Below, piece after piece: positions 44,828 through 56,381 of a DNA stretch of 64,000 nucleotides. The stretch is from Pascua guehoae (lineage: Eukaryota; Basidiomycota; Tremellomycetes; Trichosporonales; Trichosporonaceae). Each line of letters begins with the position of its first letter. The first letter of the stretch is position 1. A model generated the notes under the pieces. That model was not told the origin of the DNA and did not search any database. It saw nothing but the letters and a program-made list of their open reading frames with translations. The position numbers and the translations under genes are program-made. The stretch lies in assembly GCA_001600415.1 (NCBI GenBank), contig BCJX01000001.1:2613532-2677531 (forward strand), written 5' to 3'.

Positions 44828-47115
44828 CTAAAACGTCCTAACATCGACCGCGCGGCCCCGCTCAAGGTTGCGCAGAGTGAGCAGACGCTGGTCGTCGAGC
44901 AGCGGACTGTCGGAATTTGCAGTCTGGTGCGATGCCATAAACGGCAAGTTTGAGCCGGTCCGGACGACATGTCGCAGCGATGCGCCCGCTGGCACCACAG
45001 TCTCAGAGAGCGTGAGGTCGATGCCGTCAATGTCGCCCTCGAGCGAGTCGACGGGCGGGGCGTCGAACGGGTGCTGGTGCGCGCGTGACAAGCGTTCCTT
45101 GCGCACGCGCATAGGGTCAAAGTCGTACAGCTTGACAGTGCGGGTTTCGATCGGGCGTCTGTGGAGGGCCATGGTGTTACCGGCGCTGTCATTGGGCTCC
45201 CTGTTGGTCGTGACATAGCGGTTCTGGTACACGTAGCACACCCAGGCTAATGTTAGCGCATACAGCCAATGAGCAGGTTGGGAAAGCGGGTACGCACATG
45301 GGAATGCACAGTCTGGGCCAAAGAAGCGCACATCAGCCGCAATCTTCTCAAACGGAACAACGGGGGCGGGGCGTGCAAAACGTTGTGTCAAGAGGGGCGA
45401 CGTCGGCGCAGGCATGTACCGCAAAAGGGTCGACTTTTGCGTGATCATGACATAGTGCGGGTCGTGGAGCGGCGCCGGCAGCTGGCAGTAGAAGGAGAAG
45501 ATGGCAATACCCGACTCGGGTTCGGGGCAGAACCCGGCTGGCGCATACGACGGGTGTGTCGGGAGCGTATGGCGCGGCGGTGGATCGGTTCGCACAGTGA
45601 TGATTGGGGGCGGAATTCCCATCCGAAGATCCGTCTGAAAGGAGGGCAGGTCGATGGTGGCGACATGTGTCGCCGGGTAGGGGCTGAGGTTGAGGTTGCC
45701 GTTGTCAAGTGTGCTCATGGGCGGGAAGGCAAAGAGCTGTAGGTGGTGGGTAAATTCGAGGTCGCCATCGTCGAGGTCTTCCAGGAAGCCGTCGTCGGAG
45801 GTAAGGCGAACGTGTACGGTTGGAATGACAAACGACGAAGGGCTCAGCAGCACAAAAGACTGGAACGAGACAGCAGGGCTCGCATCGAGAGTCTGTCGTT
45901 AGTCGACGGCCTCGCCTGCTTGTGCACAAGAGTTCCGGACTCACCACCACCTGACGCCCCGTCGTCCACTGCCACCCAATGAACGAATCAGGCCGGCTGC
46001 CGTCCGAGAGAAGCCCGCCGCGCTTATGAAGGATGAACAGGCCATCGTCGCAGATTTGGAAATCAAGATGGATGCTGGGATTAACCTCGTTCGGCCACTC
46101 GATGGTGCCGCTCTTTGCCCGGGGGTGGGGTTGAAACGTTGCGAGGCTCAAGAGGTGGAGAATCATGCGCGACGTGCGCGAACGGGGTCGCACCCGCGGT
46201 TCCCCTGCCGGTTGTGGTTTCTCCTTGATCTCCACAATCACCAGTAGGTCCTGCCCGGGGTCAACCGCGAGCTCGCGGATGCGGAAAGGAAACCTGTACG
46301 CGGTGCGGACATTGAGGTCTTTGATATCGCCGTCGCCACTTTCGAGGTCTTCCACTAGTCCGGCAGCCCACTGCATGGCCGGCTTCGGCTGCTTGGGGAT
46401 CTGCTGCTGCGAGCTCATTGCCTCCGAGAACAAGCGTAGCCTCTCCTCGTCTGTCGCAGTCTCCCAGCCGTTCCACTCGGCTGCCCTGCGAAAATCGTAC
46501 ACAATGAGCTCGTTTCCACGGCCTGCTTGCCACGACAGCGACGTGAGAAGAACGCCCTCGAGGTACTCGTACAGCGAGCCCTCGGATTCGGGCAGTCTGA
46601 CCGTCGTCGTTGTCACGGGCCGCATGTTACGAAGGTTGTCGAGGCGGCTCTTCAACATTGCAAGAAGCGACGCAGAGGTCTGGGGCAGCTGGTGAGGCCG
46701 GTCCGGGTGGGGAACAAAGGCGCCCGGGTTGAGGCGGAGTGAGTTGGCGAGCAGCGTGTGGCGGAGCTGGATCGCCGCCGAGTCGGTTATGAGATGATGG
46801 ATCGACTTGCAAAGCTGCAGATTCAAGTACAGAGAGACATCCAGTGTCAGCTAGAGTACAGCCACCACCTTGCAAACTTACCCGCATGCATCTCGTCAGC
46901 TCGGGCAGATCGAGCTGCACAAAGACTTCGGACAAGACTTCATCTGGGAGCTCCGTGATGCAGCACCGCCCGTTCGAGGGAGGTTCGTCATAAGGCATTG
47001 GCCGGCGAGGTGATCGCGGCGGTGTTGGCGATGGGAGCGGGAAGGTTTCGAGGTCCTCGTCTGTCGCCCCCGGGTGGCGAGTGCGATAAATGCCGACACC
47101 GAGTAGGGCTTGCAT
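44828..47115 (-). CDS. F-box domain protein
   Basis: Four or so exons, about 700 residues. The ATG at 47115 starts MQALLGVGIYRTRHPG. The F-box is at residues about 50-75 (CCITELPDEVLSEVFVQLDL, then PELTRCMR before the first intron). The rest has alternating hydrophobic strands (VDPGQDLLVIVEIKEK, ICDDGLFILHKRGG, SFIGWQWTTGRQV) that resemble WD- or Kelch-like beta blades without canonical signatures, as in many basidiomycete F-box proteins. By family it would bind Skp1 in an SCF ubiquitin ligase and recognise a target with the C-terminal region; the target is unknown. The stop TAG is at 44828-44830. Confidence 0.78.
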
Positions 47116-47633
47116 GGTGGCAACTAGGGTGTGGTTTTGAGGCGGTAAAGTTGAGGAGAATGAAAGAAAGTGAGATGGGAGAGAGAGGTGGAAGATAAGG
47201 TGCAACGGGATGGATGGGGTGTATGAGGAGGAATGGGCGGCAAAGGAGTGAGCACGACGGCAGAGCAGAGTGGAGCACCTGCGCCTGGCTCATTTGACGC
47301 CGCCGCCCGCCATGGTCACCCACCCACCCAGGCGGCCACCCATGCCATCCAGCCATTCAGGAACGCGGCATGTTTCGTCATCCCCGTTTCAATACCGTTT
47401 GTGGGGGCAGAGCTAGCACAACGAACACGACCATCATTGTTGATGAAAAGCAAGAGGCGTGCCAAAACCATGCGCTACCGATGCACACTCGTTTGATATG
47501 AATTGGATGGGGAGTCAAAGAAAGCAGACCCAAATTCTCCGTGGTCGCACACCTATGTCACGGCCAATCTTCTGCAGAAGGCAGACGCCCCGCCAGACAT
47601 AGGTCACCTGTGGCATACAATACATATCTTACA
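47116..47633. other. Intergenic region, nothing recognised
   Basis: About 520 bp between the F-box gene promoter and the end of RFC3, both on the minus strand. No features seen. Confidence 0.6.
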
Positions 47634-49457
47634 CTACGCCTTCTTCTGGGACAGCTCGACCGCGACCTTGAACGCACCGAGAAGGGCCGTCAGCTGCATC
47701 TTCTCCGATCCTCCGAGTGACAGGCGATGCCTAAGAGTGTAAGTCAAGGCAGGATACGACGGTCGTTGAACATGGATACTCACTCTGTCTGTCCAAGGTG
47801 ATCGAGAAGGTAGATTCGTGCGTGTGGAGGCAAGTCGACAGTTTCGAGAAAGTCGTACGCGCCTGCAATAAGGTCCTGGAGGGCGAGGCCCTTTTCCGTC
47901 TTGAGCGAGGTAATGACTGTTGGGTCAGCTTCATGGAGGAGCATTCACCCACGTTCAAAGCTCGTCCCAAACTCGTCCGACATCATGCTTTCAACCACAC
48001 GCTGAATGTCGGCTGGGTGTGGGGTGCCTGTACACGTGTACACGGCGTCCTCGTCCACAGTGTCATAAGCCGCGTGACAGGCCTGAAGAACATTGAGCGC
48101 CCTGCGCATGTCGCCACGGGACAGCTTCAACAGAGCAGCGCGACCGTCCTCGGTGAGGTTGACACTGCCGTCAGCTACAATTATGAACGTAGGTACCTAC
48201 CCCTCGGCAGTAACAACGTCGTCGACGCGCTTCGCCACTTCAGACTCGGGGAGTGGCGAGAAGCGGAATCGTGTGCAACGCGACTGGATCGCAGGTGTGA
48301 TCTTGTTGACATAGTTGCAGAGGATGGCGAAACGAACATTCTTCGTGTGTTGCTCAATGACTGTGTGTTAGGCCATGTGAAGGTTGGGTCGTATCTCCTC
48401 TCTTTCGCTCGCGTGGCCGATGCCCCTGCTCCCAACATAGACGTTCCACAATACTGCTTGGGTGTGTCGGGCTCGCTTCCCTCATCCATCGCCGTCTTCC
48501 CACTTACCTCGACGGAGTGCACCCTGTGCCGCCTGGGTCATCATGTCCGCTTCGTCCAGAATAATGAGCTTGAACCCTTTGCTGCCATGTCAGTGGCGAT
48601 GCACAACGGAGCAGCTTGAGCACCAACTCACGAGAACAGCACCTTTGTCCCCGCAAAGCTCTTAATCTGCTCGCGGACGACGTCGATACCACGGTCATCC
48701 GACGCGTTCAGTTCGAGAACATGCTTGCGCCACGCGGTACCGTAAAGTCGCCGGGCTAAGGCAAGGATGGTCGACGTCTTGCCAGTTCCTGTACAGGTCA
48801 GATGGCGCCGGAGGAAGGTGCGCAATGGCGGCAGGAGCATGGGGAGCAAGTCTCCTCTCAGCAGTAGTCCTTTGGTCCAAGGCTGCCGCCATGAGTTCTC
48901 TAGCTGCTTGGATGGTCCACACGCTCCAGTTACAAAGAGGATCATCAAAACTCACCGGGGGGACCGTAGAACAGGAGGTGGGGTAGCCTTCCTGCCTCGA
49001 CAAACTTCTCAACTGATGATCAGCACAACACATAACTACGGTTAGTGGATCATACGCACTGGTAGCAGTAATGTCATTGTGCGAAACGACGTCGTCCAAG
49101 GTCTCTGGGCGATACTTCTCAACCCTGTGCGTGAGCGACTACTCAAGAGAAGGCAGGAACGGGCGCTTCAAGCAAACAGGGCTCGAATGTCATCACGTAT
49201 GAGGTGACGAAGAGAAAGGGCAGGCAGAAGAACAATAAGATCAAGCGTTCCGATGACGCTCGGCACGTCTCCAACACTGAACAGCAGCAAGGTACATGGT
49301 GAACGACGGGCTATGCAACGTACCATGGCAAGCCTTCCTTGTCGGCGGCCACGGCCGTGGCCGTCTGCTTGCCCTTGCCTTTGGCGTTGGCCATGAGGGC
49401 TGCCATGGCGTTGACGGGCTTGGGGGCCGGCTCATCGACGTCCATCGGCTCGACCAT
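47634..49457 (-). CDS. RFC3: Replication factor C subunit 3 (clamp loader)
   Basis: A multi-exon gene starting [15 protein letters not shown] at 49457. Spliced segments follow the Rfc3 order: [18 protein letters not shown], then [22 protein letters not shown] (Walker A), [36 protein letters not shown] (Walker B, DEAD), [19 protein letters not shown] (sensor 1 with the SRC arginine finger), [12 protein letters not shown] (sensor 2) and a C-terminal collar ending SQKKA. Rfc3 is one of the small subunits of the five-part RFC that loads PCNA at primer-template junctions in the nucleus; the same subunit serves in checkpoint and cohesion RFCs. About eight introns are present. Confidence 0.93.
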
Positions 49458-49740
49458 GGTGGAGGATAATAAAAAGGTAGGCGGGCTGTGGAAGTTGGAG
49501 TGGGAGAGAAGGTGCAATGGTGGTGAGGTGACTGACAGAGATGGCGAGGATGGCAGAGGGATGTTGTTGAGATGAGACCTGAAATGACAGACGCGTCCCA
49601 GTTGACGGTGTCACGCGTCTCGCGCACACCTAATTTGGAACCAGGGACATTACCTTTCGTTTGCGTGCCTATCTCAACATCGGAAAATGAGCCCGATATG
49701 GGCCGAACGTGATAGGCAGTACTGCAGTGCACATGTGTAC

Positions 49741-49839
49741 GGGCGTGTAGCTCAGTTGGTAGAGCGCGACATTCGCAAGATGTGGTCACATCCTGCGCAC
49801 TAATTGTCGAGGTCTTTGGTTCGATTCCTAACTCGTCCA
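49741..49839 (+). tRNA. tRNA-Ala (CGC), 26-nt intron
   Basis: Acceptor GGGCGTG pairs with CTCGTCC, including the G3-U70 pair that defines alanine tRNAs; one U-U mismatch lies at 6-67. D-arm GCTC/GAGC, anticodon stem CGACA/TGTCG, anticodon CGC at 49774-49776, T-loop TTCGATT and discriminator A73 are present. The intron 49778-49803 follows position 37 and contains GCG able to pair with the anticodon, as in canonical eukaryotic tRNA introns. A T5 terminator follows at 49843-49847. Confidence 0.88.
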
Positions 49840-50180
49840 CACTTTTTGGAACCATCCGGGGGTGGGAACGACGACTCCTGTGCTCGCCCAAAGACGGTCG
49901 AGGATATGTGGATCGCAGGAACAGATATAGAAGGTGTCGAAAAGGAATAGGAAAGGAATCGTTGACCAGCTGTAGAGCTTGCAAGAGCGGGCTAGCCTCA
50001 TACCCCGCCACTTCTACCTCTGCAACTTTATGGAGATACCGCGGCTACGGCAATGTGCATGAGAGTCAATACCGCCACTATCAACGCAGTCAGTCAAAAC
50101 CGAAAAAAGGGAAAAAAAGGACCGCAAGAACAACAAAAGAAGTGTCGTCCTAAGCCCAAGCTTTGGAAGAACAACTCATG
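49840..50180. other. Spacer between the two tRNA genes
   Basis: About 340 bp, with short A-rich runs near 50100-50140 that give T runs on the minus strand and could terminate the tRNA-Gln transcript. No ORF is supported. Confidence 0.5.
49843..49847 (+). terminator. RNA polymerase III T-run
   Basis: Five T residues four bases after the tRNA-Ala 3' end, the expected Pol III terminator. Confidence 0.8.
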
Positions 50181-50259
50181 AGGTCTGACTGGGAATCGAA
50201 CCCAGGCTACAGGTAAAGATCTTCAAAAACCTGTGTACTAACCGTTATACTATCAAACC
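50181..50259 (-). tRNA. tRNA-Gln (TTG), 7-nt intron
   Basis: On the minus strand the acceptor GGTTTGA pairs with TCAGACC; D-arm GTAT/GTAC; anticodon stem CAGGT/ACCTG; loop TTTTGA with anticodon TTG at 50226-50224; T-arm CTGGG/CCCAG with loop TTCGATT; discriminator U as usual for glutamine tRNAs. Seven bases (AGATCTT, 50222-50216) interrupt the loop after position 37, so the mature RNA is 72 nt. Confidence 0.88.
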
Positions 50260-51545
50260 GCTTCACCAACGCGATGCTCGCATTTTCGACGCCACCATCC
50301 ATGTGGCATCGGGACCCCTTGGCGCATACTCTCGACGCCATTGTTTTATGTTTCGGCACACTCAAACGTCGTGTTGAGAGTGGCGCAAGTACTCCACTGT
50401 GCCATCGCGTCTGCTTCCCACAGGGAACAATGACAACTACAATGCACACAGAAGCCTCTGTACAGAGTCTCGGGACCTGTCGGGATCGTTCATCTGCAAA
50501 GTGTGCCGTTCTTTCCGGCAACAAGTTGGACGTCCACAGCAAAAGACGCGCAAGGACGACTGAAACAAGGCGCCACCCACCATTGTGGTGCATCTTTCTC
50601 TTCCTCTCCAACAAAATCCCCAAAGACAATGACTCTGCCTGCATGATGGATACGAAATGGATGGCGAGACGGGAATGAATACACTGTATTTATTTCTGCA
50701 GCAGAGTACCAACAGTGGGACGGGGGGATGCGGTCTCGTACACGGCATCGAAGGCCCATATCAAACATGAATCGGTTGTCTGCTAACCTGTCGGCAGAGC
50801 ACACAAGCGCTGTGGACAGTGTTCTGCAGCAGTTTTCCCTGAACACTGGGAATGTCGGGGACACGATGTGAGACGCACACAGTGTGGGTGATGCACGACG
50901 GGTGTGATGGAAGGAAGACGGGGCATCCTTGTGCAGTTGCCGATAGTTGCAAACAGTGACGCTGGTGCCCATCCTTCATGCAAGCACTACCAATAATTAC
51001 CCCAGCTGCAGTCCATCCCGCGTCCCGCCCCCAGCCGACTGGAAACTCGGACAAAAGAACGGGGGGTAAGGTGGCCAAACCATTGTTTCCACGATAATGG
51101 GGTCACAGAGGTAGTCACTAAAACAAACACCCTAGAGTGTGGCCCCACATTCCGCAACATGTGTGACCCCCTTGTACTGGCCACTCGAAATGCGAGGAAG
51201 CCTTTCTGCAACGCTTCGGAAGGGCCCTGAAACGTCGACCTGCACAGGTCAAGTGCTCGCAAAGCCCCCCAAAAACTCAGCTTAAATACAACATCACTTT
51301 CATCTACCACTTCTCCTTCCTTCAACCGAAATATCCCATTTTGTTCCACTACTCCATCACCAACGACGACGCTCCCACCCATCCCTCATCACCCCCTCAC
51401 GTCATCCAAGGTGCAGCCTGAACGGTGCCGCTGCGACATCTTCACGGCTGCATAATTCGGGGTCAGCAGCCCTCACCCGCGTGGTATGTGTGGGCGATGG
51501 GTTAGGCCTGGAGGTCGTTAACCCCTTCCCCAGTCTCATCCAACC
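50260..51545. other. Intergenic region, mostly unexplained
   Basis: About 1.3 kb. No supported ORF up to 51250. From about 51280 the sequence becomes promoter-like: an AT-rich patch (CTTAAATACAACATC), then a CT-rich leader into the ATG at 51546. Confidence 0.5.
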
Positions 51546-53871
51546 ATGGCTGTGAGGGTTTCGAGCGTGCCCGGTCTCGCGGCCCCCGTTCCCCACGAAA
51601 CCGTTTGGCCGACTGCTGAGTCTCCACCGAGTGGTGACCCTGTCGAGAACCTCATTCCCACGTCGTGCACCCCCGCCGCTCTCGTGTCCTCTGCCCCTCC
51701 CGACGTGGGTGCCACAGGGTGACCACACCTCCATCCAGTCACGTCCACATCGAGAATGGCACCGCCTTCTCATCCTTCGCCAAGCTCCCGGGTGACCTCA
51801 CGATTATTTCCTTGGGCTCCATTGACGACTCCCATCTGAACGTTGCCGCCGAGGAAGACACCAGGTTCCCCCAACCCCTTCACACCAACAATGGCAAATT
51901 GGAGGAAACATCACCGCGTGGCGCAGCCGCAGAGATTGTTGCCGAGAGCGTTGCACCTCCCTCATCACCAGTCAAGAAACCACCCAAGGTATTCTTCCCA
52001 GCCCACGTCAACGGCGATTGCTCAGACAAATCCCCTGCCAACCTTACCATTGTGGCAGGGAAGACGGTCGAGGCAGGCGCACCTCTGCCGTCACTCGCCA
52101 AGGAATCGTCGCAGGTATCGTCGGCACACACACCGGGTCCTCATCCCATCCATGACTCGCCTCCCAACACTACAGTAGAGGAAGGTCCGCCATCGCCACA
52201 GCTAGAACACGCCAGCAAGCCAGGACACACCGACTGTGTCAGCGTTGACGCACCTCCTTCCGTTGTCACACTCAAGCAGCAGGAGGAAGCGGACGCCCCT
52301 CCCCCACCCGACCCCCAAGAACCATCGTCAACACCAACACCACAGGCCACCCGCGGTGCCCGCATCAAGCACGAGACCCCCACCAGGGGCAGGCTTCCCG
52401 CCCCCAACGCTACCGTCCCCAAGGCTACACACCACTCAGCGACAAATAGTTGCGTGGCTTACACCAAATCGGGAGTCTACGACATGGTCGAAAACGTCAC
52501 GGCTGTCCCGAACGCTTCGTCGTATACACTTCGGTTCGCCGTCCTCAAGGAGGAACCCCATCGGCTCACGACGACCTGGACCTGCCGGCGAGAGCCGGTA
52601 CCTATTCGCAGGCGCGTTGCCAGTCTGGAGCCGATTCCCCGCACTGCGCCGACGAAAGAAGGTACTGTGGGTGCCAGTCCTCTCCTGACAAACGACGGCC
52701 AGCAGGGCGGCAGTCACACACCGACGAGCAGCGGCACCGCCCCGAGCAGCCAGACGTCAACAAACGAGGACGCAGGTGCCACCCAACTGCAAACGGGCGA
52801 AGGTGATGGCGCTACCAGCACCAACAGCCTCTGTCCAGAGGCAACCGCCGGTCGCACCCCCACGAACAGCTCGTCGTCGACGAATGCAGGTGCCGCAGGC
52901 GCCACTGCGCTGCAGACGGGCAAAGCTACACCAACCACCAACACGAAGTGTGTTGCCAACCCATGGACGGTCACCAACTCGACACCCACAAATCAGCTGG
53001 TCGCTCACCTGGCGTCGACTATTGAAGATACAGCCTCCCCAAACACGGCGGGTATCGACACCCCGAAGTCTGGTACCAGCCCGGCGTCGTCGAATGGTGA
53101 TTCTGCGGCCATCACCCACACGCAGACCAACGACGGGACCGCATCACCCAAATCGACGGCGGCGAAGGGAGATGCCACAATCAACAGCGCTGAGAGTCGC
53201 GAAACTCCAGAGCCGGTCGCGAGTTCCCCGACAACGAAAGACAAAGGCCCCGCCCCGCACCCTTTGCCCACGGCCAACAGCGCTGTCCCACGCAAGCGCG
53301 CATCGACAGTGCCCGCCGAAAATTCCAGTTTGTGGACCCGAACCCTGTGATCTGCCCGTCGCGCTTATCTCCGTGGGATCGCCCGGCGTCCTTCTCCCCT
53401 CAGCAGAAGCTGGCATGGGAACGAAGTGTCATCTTTGCAAAAGTATTTGCGGGAAAGCGTGAAAAGGACGCGTGCTGTGCGATTAAGTGGGCCCATGCCA
53501 TGGCGTTTGAAAAGGAGCTGGTGAAGAAGGAGAAGCGCGACTTGGAGAACGGCAAGGGTATGAACAGCACCAACGGCCAGCCGAAGACAAACGGCAAGGA
53601 AAAGGGTACCACGATCCCGACGCGTGAATGGACGAAAGCGATGTCCGACAAGTTGGAAGAGACCATCACCAAGCTCCAGAAAGAGAACCTTGCTCGCGAA
53701 CGCCAGGGCGCTCTGAACATGTACCTGGCGGCACGCGCCGCGGCCCGCGCGCTCCCGCAGCGCAGGGGAATCACACCGCCCACGGCCCCTCGCAACTTGC
53801 AAGAAGAACTGGTGGGCAAGCTCTACGACCGTCTGCTGAAGGGTGAGATCACCCTTGGGCAGGAGGTGTGA
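51546..53871 (+). CDS. Ser/Thr/Pro-rich unknown protein, reading frame changes twice
   Basis: The ATG at 51546 (CAACCATGG) opens MAVRVSSVPGLAAPVPHE. The frame closes near 51720, and a second frame then runs open for about 530 codons to 53350 without its own ATG. A third frame carries the C-terminus to 53871. Each change is bridged by a GT-AG pair 20 nt apart (51719-51738, 53309-53328), far shorter than other introns here, so frameshifts, sequencing errors or different introns are equally possible. The middle is low-complexity Thr/Ser/Asn/Pro. The C-terminal 180 residues look conserved: VDPNPVICPSRLSPWDRPA, WERSVIFAKVFAGKREKDA, then a charged helix and EELVGKLYDRLLKGEITL. Function not recognised. 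Confidence 0.42.
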
Positions 53872-54408
53872 GACCCCACGATACGGACGGACGAGGCACC
53901 AATGCCAGCTCTCGCCAAGCCCGTCGACCTTGACGCACTTCCACAACGATCCGCTCGCGCCTTCACCACCAAATCCCTCCCTACACGCGGGACACAAGAT
54001 ATCTCCTCCCTTCCCAGCCTGCCACGCTCTATACCATCCTGTTCGTGCCGCCTCTGTACATCCGGCTTGTTAATAGGTGTTGTTTCCAGAATTAGTGCCA
54101 CTTCAAGTATGTGTGTAATGCAACCGTGCCGACCTGTGCCGTAGCTAGCACCAGGGGTTACACGCCACCACCGTCACTACCACTATCACCCCCGCAAGGG
54201 GGTCGCGAATAACGACCATGGGAGGTCTCGGAAGCCCCTGCTCGTCTTCGCGTGCCCCAAGGCCGCGGTAGTAGCTTCAGCATGACTTAGTGGCACCAGA
54301 CAGTGGGCTCAGCTTGAAACCAGGTAATGTCCGAGGGAGGCGCCACATACGTCACTCGCATGTCGACTGTTGTGATGAGGAGCGGCCTTGACTGCAGTAT
54401 GTTCGTGT

Positions 54409-54410
<2 letters not shown>

Positions 54411-54441
<31 letters not shown>
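54411..54441. repeat. TG dinucleotide microsatellite
   Basis: About 15 uninterrupted TG units followed by a G-rich run. Confidence 0.95.
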
Positions 54442-54442
<1 letters not shown>

Positions 54443-54590
54443 GGGGGAGGGGGGGAGACAAGCCAGAGACATGCTGTTGGCGCTGGCTTATCGAGAGATC
54501 CCAAGTGGCAGTCTACGCGACGCCTCGGCACGGTCTGCGCGAACAGTCTGGGTCCGACCTCGGTCCGGCTCACCATCTCGAGGTCCCCTG

Positions 54591-54915
54591 TCGTCGAGCT
54601 CATCGTCGGCACAGCGAGTTGCATCCGGATCCGTGTGGCGAGTGGTTGCCCACTCCTCCACCTCGCGATCGGGTAGGACATACGCGCAAGGGATGCAACG
54701 AAGGTGAGGATGGAATCTTGGCGTGAAACTTGACGATGTTGACAAGAACGTCGCTGATGTCAGTAGAATGGAGGTCCCCTGTGGTTGAGCTCTTCCTCGG
54801 CAGAGTCCTCAGCACAGAGACTTGCATCCCGGTCCGTGATGAGTGCGTGTTGCCCACTCCTCCACTTTGCTATCGGGTAGCACATACGCGCAAGACGATT
54901 GCAGCGAAAGAGAGC
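54591..54915. repeat. Diverged tandem duplication, two copies
   Basis: Copy 1 (about 54591-54705) and copy 2 (about 54772-54910) share ordered blocks: AGGTCCCCTGT, GTTGCCCACTCCTCCAC, ATCGGGTAG and ACATACGCGCAAG, offset by 181-204 bp. TGTTGACAAGA also recurs (54738, 54959). Small insertions separate the blocks, so the copies are old. Confidence 0.7.
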
Positions 54916-56381
54916 GTGTAGCTCGCTCGACCCGTCCATTCTGGTGGCATCAGCAACCTTGTTGACAAGATTGTTACAGTTGCACGCCACGGAACCCCGG
55001 AAATGTCGATCCGGTCCCCCGCAGCGGTCCCCCACACCGGGCCACCTAACCGTCCATCGTGCTGTTTCGTCCGTTGTTTGTCGCTATCTACCCCACACTT
55101 GCGATCCATACTTGTCCAATCGACCACGTCGCGCACGTCGTTCGGCAACTCGGCAGTCGTGGTCGCCTATCTGGTGTGGAGGCTTGTTGACATGTGTCTT
55201 GTCGATGCCCACATGTCGGGTCCCCTTCCACGGCCGCCGGCTTTGGGGTGCGGCACTGCCGATGGTCTATTTGCACCGTCTCTGGGAGAGATGGGGGTGA
55301 GGATGGTTCTATTACCACCCGTCTCCGGGGGTGAGGATGCCTGGGCGAGGTGGACGGAGGATACATGGCGCAATCGACGACAGCATCACCTGACGCTCCG
55401 GGCCGGCAGCCATGCGAGGCATGCCAGGCGCGCAGTCTTGCCCACGTCGGTCTGGCGGATTACCGGGGCTGGCTGGCGGGGATGGTGGTACCTTGGGCAC
55501 CTAGGTCGCTACACCGAAGGGCACGATGTGATCGGTGACGACGAGGGCCGACTCTGGGGCAAGTAATCAAGATATTGGGTTGTGTCGTTTCATTTACCGG
55601 TCGCGCACGCAAGACGCCACTGGTCACTGGCGGGGCGCCAGCCTCACCATGTGGGGCACGCGTCAGTACCAGTTCAGTTGCCGCTGCGCCTCTTGCGCCT
55701 CGAGCAGAGGGAGTCTCTGCATCGCCCGTCTCAAACAATTCCGACGCTCCAACCGCCATGGGATCTTGATGAAGTTACCGTACACAGAAAGCCCATGGCA
55801 CGGCGGCCGCCTGCCTCGGCTGGTATTGCCGGATCTATAATCAACACGTCGATCTGCTGGGACTCTGGGACGTGACGGCATGTGCCGCCTCGTTGAATTG
55901 GTGACCGCGCAGTTACAGAAGTACAGCAGCTACAGCAGTGCAGATGCTCGCAAATACTTAATGGTCGAAAGGTGGGCAGGACGAGTGCCGAACGCCAGGC
56001 ACACCGGCACGGCTGCGCCAAGGTGTCAGGTGACAACTCGCAGGCTTGCAAGTATGATGTAACATTGATCCATTGCGGGGCGCTCGAGCCAAACCCGATG
56101 CTCACTTTGCGGCAACGTCCATCCTCCGCAGTGCACGTCCGGCACATTGTCTGTGCGGCAGGCATTGTCTACAAGGCAGGCATACAGGCAATCTGCGGTC
56201 ACATTCATTGCCGAGCAAAAAAGTGATGGGGACAGGAATGCGGTGGCGCACGTTGGATAGCGAGACAGACGCGTTGGGACTGGGAGTCGGTGGCGTGTTT
56301 ATAGGAGTGCGACTGCGATGACGGATGGCCGTTCTTCACAACTCTTCTGGCCCCTTCACACTTTACCACGAGACAACAAGA

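Larger units (their letters stand above)
53872..56381. other. Gene-poor region with microsatellite and diverged duplication
   Basis: About 2.5 kb. It contains a TG dinucleotide run and a diverged tandem duplication, listed separately, but no ORF I can support. A weak TATA-like TTTATAGG at 56298-56305 precedes the monooxygenase gene. Confidence 0.5.

Noticed and set aside
52776..53462. 228-codon plus-strand ORF
   Set aside because: Arg/Pro-rich alternative frame of the Ser/Thr-rich locus; no support compared with the main frame.
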